Assembly: GCA_045128635.1 (NCBI GenBank) | Contig: JBGVRS010000066.1 | Span: 44,639-108,638 of the forward strand | From: HGM12587 sp045128635 | GTDB taxonomy: Bacteria > Bacillota > Clostridia > Lachnospirales > Lachnospiraceae | Length of the DNA: 64,000 nt | Direction: 5' to 3' | Shown: one piece after another, positions 23,927 through 31,732 of the stretch | How positions within the stretch are numbered: the stretch's first letter is position 1 | Layout: each line of letters opens with the position of its first letter | The notes under the pieces: generated by a model | What the model saw: the letters and a program-made list of their open reading frames with translations, nothing else | Database searches by the model: none | What the model was told of the DNA's origin: nothing | Made by a program: the position numbers and the translations under genes

Positions 23927-25600
23927 GTGGCAAGAACAGCAAAGAGATACATGACTGTAGAATCAGAGCAGGCTGCAAGGGAAAGAGCAAGATTTTCTGT
24001 AGGTATTTATAGCAGGTTGTCTGTAGATCATCATGACCGCAAAGCAGAGTCTATTGAAAATCAGATTGATATAATAAAAGACTATATTTCAGAAAATAAT
24101 GCGAACCCAGACAGGGAGATGGACTTTGTTATATATGATACTTATATTGACAGAGGAATTTCCGGAACATCTTTTGAACGAAATGGCTTTGAGCGCCTGA
24201 TGCAGGATGTGAGGAAACGAAATGTAAATTGTATCATTGTTAAAGATTTATCCCGTTTTGGCAGAGATTATCTTGAGACAGGAAATCTGATTGAAAAGAT
24301 ATTACCATTTTTGGGGTGTCGTTTCATTTCTGTTGCTGACAATTTTGACTCCATGGCAGAACATGTAAATGAAAATAAGCTGGCAATGAATATAAAAAAT
24401 CTTGTCAATGATATGTATGCCAAAGATATTTCAAAACGAGTAACGCTTGCAAGAAAAATGTCTGCAGAAAGCGGCTCTTTCATTGGAAGTTTTGCCCCCT
24501 ATGGTTATGAGGTAGTAACGATAGAAGGGATTCGAAAGCTTCAACTTAATGAAGAATGTGCAAGAATTGTGAGATATATTTTCGACCTGTATGCTGAGGG
24601 AAGTAGAATTAAGGATATTATTACCCGTTTGTATGAGGATAAAGTTCATCGGATCAGCGATTATAAAAAATATGGTCATGTGTATTGTGAAGATGGGGAG
24701 ATTCTGAACCAGTGGAGCGAAAGCTCAATTTCAGGGATTTTAGGAAACACAAATTATCTGGGGAATTTGCAACAATGTAAATCACAGTCAAGGCTGTATG
24801 AAGGCAGAAAAGGCATATCCTACGCAGAAGAAAAGGATTTGGTAACGGTCAATCATACACATCAGCCGATTGTCAGTGAAGAATTGTTTGAAAGAGTGCA
24901 GGTACGAAAAAATGGAGGTAAGTCAGATACTAAAGTTTTATGCAAGAATAAAGATACCGAGAAGATTTACCGTAATATTTTGTATTGTGGGTGCTGTGGA
25001 AGGGTAATGCATGCGACTTATTATCAGAGCAGGGTAAAAGATGAAAGGAATTATGCATATCATTGTCGGGGGGCTTATCTGATTGATGGAAGAAAATGTG
25101 AAAAGAATTATATCAGAGAGGAACAGATTACGGCTTTTGTTTTAGAACAGTTACGAAAAAGCTTAAAAGCACAGCAGGTAAAAGCGAAAGATTTAACAAA
25201 ACTGAATATGACGGAGTATGAAGACCAAATGGAGAAATATGCTCTTGAAGAAATGAAAATCCTTGAAGAATCAGAGAGCATGAAAAAACAGGCAGGTATT
25301 CTGTATGGACAGTATAAAGAAGGGGTGATTACCAAAGAGGAGTACAGTGTATTTAAACAGAACAAGAAGGAGCATGAAAATTATGCAGCAAAAAGACTGG
25401 ATGAGATCAGACGAAAGGTAAAAAAGGCAAAATGCAGGGCAGAGGAAGAAAATAAATTCTTACGTTCTCTTTTTAAAGCAGATAAATGCAAAAAGTTGAA
25501 TATCCAATTGGTGGAATCGTTGGTAGAAAAAATTCTGGTTTTTCCTGACGGTGTGATTGATATTACATATAAGTTTTCAGATGGAGGGATAGTAGGGTGA
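23927..25600 (+). CDS. Large serine recombinase 2
   Basis: 557 residues from GTG 23927, immediately after recombinase 1. Catalytic Ser32 in GIYSRLSVDHHD; DTYIDRGISGTSFERNGFERL and VKDLSRFGRDYLETG follow. Zinc ribbon CGCCGRVMHATYY ... CRG ... C near 352-388; coiled coil 405-520. An N-terminal extension of about 20 residues is present relative to the other two. Same operon. Confidence 0.95.
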   Translation: MARTAKRYMTVESEQAARERARFSVGIYSRLSVDHHDRKAESIENQIDIIKDYISENNANPDREMDFVIYDTYIDRGISGTSFERNGFERLMQDVRKRNVNCIIVKDLSRFGRDYLETGNLIEKILPFLGCRFISVADNFDSMAEHVNENKLAMNIKNLVNDMYAKDISKRVTLARKMSAESGSFIGSFAPYGYEVVTIEGIRKLQLNEECARIVRYIFDLYAEGSRIKDIITRLYEDKVHRISDYKKYGHVYCEDGEILNQWSESSISGILGNTNYLGNLQQCKSQSRLYEGRKGISYAEEKDLVTVNHTHQPIVSEELFERVQVRKNGGKSDTKVLCKNKDTEKIYRNILYCGCCGRVMHATYYQSRVKDERNYAYHCRGAYLIDGRKCEKNYIREEQITAFVLEQLRKSLKAQQVKAKDLTKLNMTEYEDQMEKYALEEMKILEESESMKKQAGILYGQYKEGVITKEEYSVFKQNKKEHENYAAKRLDEIRRKVKKAKCRAEEENKFLRSLFKADKCKKLNIQLVESLVEKILVFPDGVIDITYKFSDGGIVG

Positions 25601-27186
25601 AGAAAATAGCCGGTTATTATCGTCTTTCCATGGAGGACGATGAGGTAACGATGGAGAGCAACAGTATTACCAATCAGAGGCTACTTATTAAAAAGTATGT
25701 TTCACAGGACGTGGAACTGAGTCAGTATGAGTATTGTGAGTTTTATGATGATGGGTATTCCGGGACTACAATGGACAGACCGGGTATTCAGGCGATGCTT
25801 GAGCAGATCAAGAATAATGAAATACAGGTAGTTGTTGTAAAAGATATATCTAGATTTTCCAGAGACTATATCGAGTTGGGAACTTATATTGAACAGATAT
25901 TTCCTTTTATGGGTATCCGGTTTATTGCAATTACAGACCATTACGATAGTAAAGATTATATCGGTCGTACAGCGGATATGGACATTGCCTTTAAAAGTCT
26001 GTTGGCAGATTTCTACTGCAAAGATGTTTCAGGAAAAGTGAAAAGCTCATTGGAAACAAAAAGGAAGCAGGGAAAATATTCTACAGGTCTTACACCTTTT
26101 GGATATGCAAAGGACCAGGAGAATCCCTACAAGTTGGTAGTTGTTCCAGAAGAAGCTAAGATAGTACGTTATATTTTTCAACTGTCGGCAGAAGGAAATA
26201 ATTTAACACAGATTTGCAAACAGCTAAATGATGAAGGGGTTATGACACCCTTAGAGTATAAAAATCTGAGAAAAAAGCAAAATCGTAAAGAGCTTATGCG
26301 TTCCATAAAATTCTGGCAGGCTGGAACAGTCAGGACAATTCTGACCAATGAGAGTTATATTGGAAATATGGTATATGAAAAGACAGAACAATCTGCGGTT
26401 GGTTCCGGGAAGAAAATTGTAAAACCAAGAGCAGAATGGAAAGTATTTGAGAACCATCATGTTCCAATTATTGACAGGGATATATTTGCGATTGTCCAGA
26501 TGAATTTTGGTAAAAGAAAGATTGCAGAGCGAAAGAGTATCGAATACCCATTGAAAGGCAAGGTGTTCTGTGGATGCTGCAAGAGAAAACTGAAAATTAT
26601 GAAATTGGCAGATGAAAGATTATTTTTCTATTGTTCGTATGGAAAAATCAGCAGCCATGTAGGTTGCATGTCTGAGTCTTTCAGCAATGAAACACTTGAA
26701 AAAATTGTTTTAAGTGAAATCAGAAGACAGCTTATGTTTCTGACGGATGTGGTAGCTGTTTGGCAAGAAGAAAAAGTAATCCGAACAGAACGAGTTAAAG
26801 AACAAGAGAGTCATCTGGCAATATTGGAGACGAAACTGCAGGAACTGACAGAACAGAAAGCTACTTGTCTTGAGGAGTATCATGAGGGAAATCTGAATAA
26901 AGAGCAATTTCGTGAAAAATGCACGGAAATTACGGTGCTGATTCAGGAAATAAAAGCAGAGCATGAGAGAAAGAAAAAAGAGATAGAGAAGCAGATACAG
27001 TCGTTGAACGAGTCTGCTGGGAATTGTAAAGGTTTATTTGGATATTCTGACATGGAGCATCTGACCAGAGAAATGGTAGAAGCTTTTGTAGATTATATTG
27101 AAATAGACGAAAATCATCAAATTGATATTCATTGGACTTTCAATGATCAGCTTAATAGTGACAGAAAAAATATAGCAGTAGTATAA
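25597..27186 (+). CDS. Large serine recombinase 3
   Basis: 529 residues, overlapping recombinase 2 by 4 bp (GTGA). Catalytic Ser11 in GYYRLSMEDDEV; FYDDGYSGTTMDRPGIQAM and VKDISRFSRDYIELG follow. Zinc ribbon CGCCKRKL ... C near 323-355; coiled coil about 385-475. Last gene before the presumed right end of the element; three imperfect 33-bp-spaced repeats follow directly. Confidence 0.95.
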   Translation: MKKIAGYYRLSMEDDEVTMESNSITNQRLLIKKYVSQDVELSQYEYCEFYDDGYSGTTMDRPGIQAMLEQIKNNEIQVVVVKDISRFSRDYIELGTYIEQIFPFMGIRFIAITDHYDSKDYIGRTADMDIAFKSLLADFYCKDVSGKVKSSLETKRKQGKYSTGLTPFGYAKDQENPYKLVVVPEEAKIVRYIFQLSAEGNNLTQICKQLNDEGVMTPLEYKNLRKKQNRKELMRSIKFWQAGTVRTILTNESYIGNMVYEKTEQSAVGSGKKIVKPRAEWKVFENHHVPIIDRDIFAIVQMNFGKRKIAERKSIEYPLKGKVFCGCCKRKLKIMKLADERLFFYCSYGKISSHVGCMSESFSNETLEKIVLSEIRRQLMFLTDVVAVWQEEKVIRTERVKEQESHLAILETKLQELTEQKATCLEEYHEGNLNKEQFREKCTEITVLIQEIKAEHERKKKEIEKQIQSLNESAGNCKGLFGYSDMEHLTREMVEAFVDYIEIDENHQIDIHWTFNDQLNSDRKNIAVV

Positions 27187-27257
27187 CACCAACTGTAAGA
27201 GATTATGACAGTTATGTTACACCAGCAAGTATTCTTTGTGACGACAATGTAACACCA
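27184..27257 (+). repeat. Three ACACCA-containing repeats at exact 33-bp spacing
   Basis: TAACACCA at 27184, TTACACCA at 27217 and TAACACCA at 27250. The intervening 33-bp units share TGAC and ATGT at equal positions. They lie between the last recombinase stop and the S8 peptidase stump, where an attachment or recombinase-binding site would be expected. Confidence 0.5.
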
Positions 27258-27274
27258 TCCCCTGCGAGTTTTGT

Positions 27275-27484
27275 ATGAAAATGAGCTGTAAAATAATGAA
27301 AAAATTTTATGACAATATCTTGACACCAGAGGGGATTGTCAGAGGAAATGATCCTTTTCTTTTTGGAAATAAGGTAAAAGCTTATTTAAGAAGAGGTGCA
27401 AAGGAACTGTCGGGATTTACAGAAACACCAAATGCCAGAGTGGGATATGGGGCGCTCTGTGTAGAGGAGTCTCTTCCGGAATGA
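27275..27484 (+). pseudogene. 3' stump of an S8 (subtilisin-like, CspABC-type) peptidase gene
   Basis: The last 50 codons read GIVRGNDPFLFG, VKAYLRRGAKEL, PNARVGYGALCVEES, the C-terminal block of clostridial S8 peptidases (normally '..WGIVxGN..' then 'GYGALxL'). The catalytic domain is absent. Codons before GIVRG do not fit the family, so the homology breaks near 27330 (around CCAGAG|GGGATTG). Interpreted as the right junction of an element that integrated into this gene. Confidence 0.7.
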
Positions 27485-27553
27485 AATAGCAAAGATTTTA
27501 TAAAATATTGGCGAAATATGAAAAAATTAGTAGGAAAATTCATATAATTGTGC

Positions 27554-27559
27554 TATAAT
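27554..27559 (+). promoter_or_regulatory. -10 box of the NSS transporter gene
   Basis: TATAAT 38 bp before the start codon at 27597, preceded by TGTGC; no good -35 at 17 nt (region 27531-27536 reads TAGGAA). Weak support. Confidence 0.4.
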
Positions 27560-27596
27560 AGAAAAGATTTTTATGTAAAGAAATTGAGGAGAGATT

Positions 27597-29000
27597 ATGA
27601 ACGAAAAACGTAATTCCTTTTCTGGTTCGTTAGGATTCGTACTGGCAGCAGCAGGCAGTGCAGTCGGACTTGGAAATATCTGGAGATTCCCTTACCTTGC
27701 TGCAAAAGACGGCGGTGGATTATTCCTCGTAATGTATGTTGTTTTAGCCCTGACGTTTGGTTTTACACTTTTGACAACAGAAATTGCTATCGGTAGAAAA
27801 ACAAAACAGAGTCCATTAACCGCTTATAAACATTTAAGCAAAAAATGGGGATTTTTAGGTTTGTTTGCCTGTGTTATTCCAATAATCATCCTGCCATATT
27901 ATTGTGCAATCGGTGGATGGGTATTAAAATACTTTATAACATTCCTTACAAAATCTGGTGCAGCAGCGGCAGCTACTGATGGTTACTTTACAGGGTTTAT
28001 TACATCTTCTGTAGAACCAATTGTGTTAATGCTTATTTACATGGCTGTAACTGCAACGGTTATTTATCTTGGTGTTAATAAAGGGATTGAAAAATTTTCT
28101 AAAGTGTTAATGCCGATCTTAATTCTTCTGGTTATCGGGATTGCAATATTTTCTATTACAATCAGCTATACAGATGCAGATGGTGTAACAAGAACCGGTC
28201 TCGATGGATTGAAAATTTATCTGATTCCAAACTTTGAAGGAATGACAGTAAAACGTTTCTTCTCCGTACTTATGGATGCTATGGGACAGCAGTTCTACTC
28301 TTTAAGTGTTGCTATGGGTATCATGATCGCTTATGGATCTTATGTAAAAGATGAAGAAAATCTTGTAAAATCTATTAACCACATTGAGATTTTTGATACA
28401 TTGGTTGCTTTCCTTGCAGGTGTTATGATTCTTCCGGCAGTATTTGCGTTCCAGGGAAGAGCAGGTATGGAAGCATCCGGTCCAAGCTTAATGTTTGTAT
28501 CACTTCCAAAAGTATTTGCTGAAATGGGTGGTATCGGTAGATTTGTGGGATGTCTGTTCTTTGCAATGGTACTTTTTGCAGCTCTGACAAGTTCTATCTC
28601 TATCATGGAAGCTGTTGTTTCCAGTTTGGTGGACAAGTTTCACTGGTCCCGTACAAAAGCAGTTGTAGTAGAATTTGTCATTGCGGTTCTTGGAGGTCTG
28701 GCTGTATGCTTCGGCTACAATATCTGGTACTTTGAAATGACACTTCCAAACGGTACAGTAGGACAGATTCTTGATGTGATGGATTATGTAAGTAACAATG
28801 TCCTGATGCCTATCGTATCAATTGGAACATGTATCCTTATCGGATGGATTTTAAAACCTAAGACAATCGTAGATGAAGCAACAAAGAATGGTGAAAAATT
28901 CGGAAGAGAAAAATTATTCAATGTAATGATCAAATACATTACACCAGTATTGCTTTTAATCTTACTTTTAAAAGCGTTAGGTATTATCACATTTATCTAA
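27597..29000 (+). CDS. Neurotransmitter:sodium symporter (NSS/SNF) family transporter
   Basis: 467 residues, about 11-12 membrane helices. The N-terminal signature GFVLAAAGSAVGLGNIWRFPYLAAKDGGG (residues 13-41) is the sodium- and substrate-binding first helix of the LeuT-type NSS family. GAGGAGAG site before the ATG. Bacterial members carry amino acids such as leucine, tryptophan or tyrosine with Na+; substrate cannot be told here. Single gene with a terminator at 29016-29043. Confidence 0.93.
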   Translation: MNEKRNSFSGSLGFVLAAAGSAVGLGNIWRFPYLAAKDGGGLFLVMYVVLALTFGFTLLTTEIAIGRKTKQSPLTAYKHLSKKWGFLGLFACVIPIIILPYYCAIGGWVLKYFITFLTKSGAAAAATDGYFTGFITSSVEPIVLMLIYMAVTATVIYLGVNKGIEKFSKVLMPILILLVIGIAIFSITISYTDADGVTRTGLDGLKIYLIPNFEGMTVKRFFSVLMDAMGQQFYSLSVAMGIMIAYGSYVKDEENLVKSINHIEIFDTLVAFLAGVMILPAVFAFQGRAGMEASGPSLMFVSLPKVFAEMGGIGRFVGCLFFAMVLFAALTSSISIMEAVVSSLVDKFHWSRTKAVVVEFVIAVLGGLAVCFGYNIWYFEMTLPNGTVGQILDVMDYVSNNVLMPIVSIGTCILIGWILKPKTIVDEATKNGEKFGREKLFNVMIKYITPVLLLILLLKALGIITFI

Positions 29001-29015
29001 GTAAAGCAAAAATAA

Positions 29016-29043
29016 ACTCCGCAAGGGCTTGCACCCTGCGGAG
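29016..29043. terminator. Convergent terminator between NSS gene and pepD
   Basis: ACTCCGC / GCGGAGT arms extended by GGG / CCC with one bulge (29016-29043). A-rich on the left and T-rich on the right, so it can serve both converging transcripts. Confidence 0.8.
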
Positions 29044-29059
29044 TATTTTATTGCTTAAA

Positions 29060-30505
29060 TTATTTATAAGCTAAAACTGCTTTGATGAAATCCCAGACTC
29101 TTGCAACTGAAGAGATGGAAGCTCTTTCTTTAATCGTATGAATTTCTTTTAAATTAGGTCCAACAGAGATGCAGTCCAGTCCCGGAATCTTTTCAGAAAG
29201 GATACCGCATTCTAAGCCGGCATGGATCGTTACCACCTGTGGTTCTGTGCCATAGAGGTTTTTGTAAACTTCGATACACTGTTCACGGAATTTGGATTCG
29301 CGAGCCAGTGGCCAGGCTGGATATTCACCTGAGGTGGAAATTTTACCGCCTAAGAATTCTGTGAGCTGAGTTACTTTATTTACAATATAAGCTTTTGCTG
29401 TAGATACGGAACTTCTGATAGAGAAGCACATCTGCAGATTATCTTCGGATAAAGTAATGACACCCATGTTCAGGGAAGTTTCTACAAGTCCCGGAAGGTC
29501 AATGCACATTGCCTGCACCCCGTTTGGCATCAGGTTTAATGCAGTGATGAGTTTGTCCATGGAATCGTTGTCTAAAACGTAGGCATCTGAAACACCAGCA
29601 CTTGCCATCACAAGTGTCGCATTTGGATCTGCAGCAGCATATTCAGCTTTGATTTCTGCGTTAAAGTCAGCCAGTTCTTTTTCAACAATTGCTAAATCTG
29701 CCTGAGAAACCAACAATGAGAACTGTGCGTCCTTTGGAATAACATTTTCTTTGACGCCGCCGGAAAGTGTGATGATTTCAAAATCACATACTTTTTTCAG
29801 TGCCATGAAGAAACGACCAGTCAATGCATTGGCATTTGCCAGTCCGTTATTGATTTCAATACCGGAGTGACCGCCTAAAATACCCTGGAATTTAAAATCA
29901 AGACAAAGTCCGGATTTTGGTTCTCTTCTCATTGGAATGTCTGCCTGCACACGAATACCGCCTGCGCAGCCAACTGTGAAGATTCCTTCTTCTTCAGAGT
30001 CAACATTTAAAAGTCTTTTTGCTTTGCAGCAGGAGAGGTCAATACCGGAAGCACCGATTAACCCTACTTCTTCGGAAACTGTTAAAACAACTTCCAGACG
30101 TGGACGAGGGATGGACGGATCATCTAAAAGAGCAAGTCCGTAAGCAACTGCAATGCCGTCATCACCGCCAAGTGTGGTGCCTTCTGCGTAAATCCAGTCA
30201 CCGTCAATGCCAAGACGAAGACCATCTTTTTCAAGGTCGATGTCGCTGTCAGGTGCTTTGTCACCAACCATATCCAAATGTCCCTGTAAAATAATAGGTT
30301 CTACATTTTCATAACCTTCTGTGGCTTCACCGATAATGATTACGTTTCCAAGTTCATCCTGTTCGTAATATAAATTTCTTTCCTTGGCAAAAGCTACACA
30401 GTAGTCACTTAACTGTTTTTCATGGAAAGAAGTGTGTGGAATCTGGCAGATTTCTTCAAAAAAACGAAATATGCCAGCTGGTTCCAGATGCTGTAATACT
30501 TTCAT
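29060..30505 (-). CDS. pepD: Aminoacyl-histidine dipeptidase PepD (M20/M28 family)
   Basis: 481 residues, usual length for the PepD branch of M20. Metal-site motifs: LQGHLDMVGDKAPDS (His/Asp), GTTLGGDDGIAVAYGLALLDD, TVSEEVGLIGASGID (Glu-Glu) and a late HAGLECGIL with HTIKERA. Cytosolic di-zinc dipeptidase that splits Xaa-His and other dipeptides. Third gene of the operon PHP - yerC - pepD (18-bp gap to yerC). Confidence 0.93.
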   Translation of the reverse strand: MKVLQHLEPAGIFRFFEEICQIPHTSFHEKQLSDYCVAFAKERNLYYEQDELGNVIIIGEATEGYENVEPIILQGHLDMVGDKAPDSDIDLEKDGLRLGIDGDWIYAEGTTLGGDDGIAVAYGLALLDDPSIPRPRLEVVLTVSEEVGLIGASGIDLSCCKAKRLLNVDSEEEGIFTVGCAGGIRVQADIPMRREPKSGLCLDFKFQGILGGHSGIEINNGLANANALTGRFFMALKKVCDFEIITLSGGVKENVIPKDAQFSLLVSQADLAIVEKELADFNAEIKAEYAAADPNATLVMASAGVSDAYVLDNDSMDKLITALNLMPNGVQAMCIDLPGLVETSLNMGVITLSEDNLQMCFSIRSSVSTAKAYIVNKVTQLTEFLGGKISTSGEYPAWPLARESKFREQCIEVYKNLYGTEPQVVTIHAGLECGILSEKIPGLDCISVGPNLKEIHTIKERASISSVARVWDFIKAVLAYK

Positions 30506-30523
30506 GAAATAAATCCTTTCTGT

Positions 30524-30820
30524 TTATTTGTCGGCTTTTTCAAGTCTTGAAAATACCATGTCATAGCCATCGCAGCCATAGTTTAAAGAACGATTTACAC
30601 GGCTGATAGTAGCTGTGGAAGCGCCTGTTTTTTCTGCAATTTCAAGATAAGTTTTCTTTTCTCTTAACATTTTTGCTACTTCGTAGCGCTGGGAAAGAGA
30701 AAGAAGCTCGTTGATGGTACACACGTCCTGAAAGAATGTATAGCATTCTTCTTTGTTTTCTAAAGTCAGGATAGCCTCAAAGAGGTGATCAACAGCTTCA
30801 GTTCTAACAGTTTTGCTCAT
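30524..30820 (-). CDS. yerC: YerC/YecD family TrpR-like DNA-binding protein
   Basis: 98 residues. TrpR-like fold: CTINELLSLSQRYEVAKMLREKKTYLEIAEKTGASTATISRVNRSLNYGCDGY, where the ISRVNRSL recognition helix is typical of the YerC/YecD family. Fourteen bp after the PHP gene, before pepD. Targets unknown; in some bacilli the family is linked to histidine or tryptophan metabolism, which would fit pepD, but that is inference. Confidence 0.9.
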   Translation of the reverse strand: MSKTVRTEAVDHLFEAILTLENKEECYTFFQDVCTINELLSLSQRYEVAKMLREKKTYLEIAEKTGASTATISRVNRSLNYGCDGYDMVFSRLEKADK

Positions 30821-30834
30821 AATAAGTTTCTCCT

Positions 30835-31554
30835 TTAAAATTTGTAACGATTTACGTATTTTTTTAGATAATCTACATCCTGATTTACGATCAGATGTTC
30901 AGGGAAGTTTACTTCTTCCAAAAGTGCTGCAGCTTTGTCGTGATTTCCTACTGCCAAATCAATGTGTGCATCGCTTCCTATTACAACCGGAACATTATAT
31001 TCTGCACAAAGCCCTAAAATTTCAATATCCAGTGGGCGGGCATTTACACGAGCCCCGCCTTCCGTTAAGGATGCATTGTTCAGTTCAATGAGTGTGTGAT
31101 ATTCTTTTGCAGCCTGAACGATCTCTCTGTAATTCACAGGATATCGTCTGTCGTCAGGATGACCCACGATATTGATCAGTGGATTTTTAATAGCATTTAC
31201 ATAAGCTTTTGTATTTTCGGCTTCCGTGCCGGGTGACATACATGGAATGTGAAGACTGGCAATGGTAATATCCAGTTTTCTTAAAATAGAATCCGGTAAA
31301 TCCACCGTGCCATTAGAATCCATGATATTCAGCTCTGCACCTAAAAGCAGTTCTACACCACACATATGACGGTCAACAACCTTCAAATTCTGAAAATAGA
31401 ATTCGTGGCAGCTTCCCGGCATTTTTGGGGCGTGTTCCGTAATACCTAAAAGTTTTAATCCTCGTTCGTTGGCAGCGTACGCCATTTCTCGAATGGTACT
31501 GTAGGAATGTCCGCTGGCCAATGTATGAGTGTGAGTATCCAAGACAAACTTCAT
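30835..31554 (-). CDS. PHP-domain phosphoesterase, YcdX-like
   Basis: 239 residues from ATG 31554, 7 nt after AGGAG; an upstream in-frame ATG at 31569 overlaps that site. Metal-binding motifs of the PHP family: DTHTHTLASGHSYSTI (residues 5-20), ITEHAPKMPG, ELNIMDSNG, SLHIP, GHPDDRRY and GSDAHIDLAVG. YcdX-type enzymes are trinuclear-zinc phosphatases with poorly known substrate. First gene of the operon; promoter at 31593-31621. Confidence 0.88.
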   Translation of the reverse strand: MKFVLDTHTHTLASGHSYSTIREMAYAANERGLKLLGITEHAPKMPGSCHEFYFQNLKVVDRHMCGVELLLGAELNIMDSNGTVDLPDSILRKLDITIASLHIPCMSPGTEAENTKAYVNAIKNPLINIVGHPDDRRYPVNYREIVQAAKEYHTLIELNNASLTEGGARVNARPLDIEILGLCAEYNVPVVIGSDAHIDLAVGNHDKAAALLEEVNFPEHLIVNQDVDYLKKYVNRYKF

Positions 31555-31592
31555 GATATTTCTCCTCATAGTTTCGCACTTTAATACGTTGC

Positions 31593-31621
31593 ATTATAAA
31601 ACAAAAACGGTGACTTTGCAA
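31593..31621 (-). promoter_or_regulatory. Sigma-A-type promoter of the PHP-yerC-pepD operon
   Basis: Minus strand: -35 TTGCAA (31621-31616), 17-nt spacer, -10 TATAAT (31598-31593), 38 bp before the start codon at 31554. Confidence 0.7.
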
Positions 31622-31668
31622 GCCTTTTTGAAAAAAGATTATGTAAAGTCAATAAAATGAATAATTAG

Positions 31669-31697
31669 TTGATAATCGAACATATGTATGGTAAAAT
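31669..31697 (+). promoter_or_regulatory. Sigma-A-type promoter of pcrA
   Basis: -35 TTGATA (31669-31674), 17-nt spacer, -10 TAAAAT (31692-31697), 35 bp upstream of the pcrA start. Confidence 0.7.
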
Positions 31698-31732
31698 GTA
31701 GCGGTAAGTTTAGGTTGACGAGAGGATAGCAT

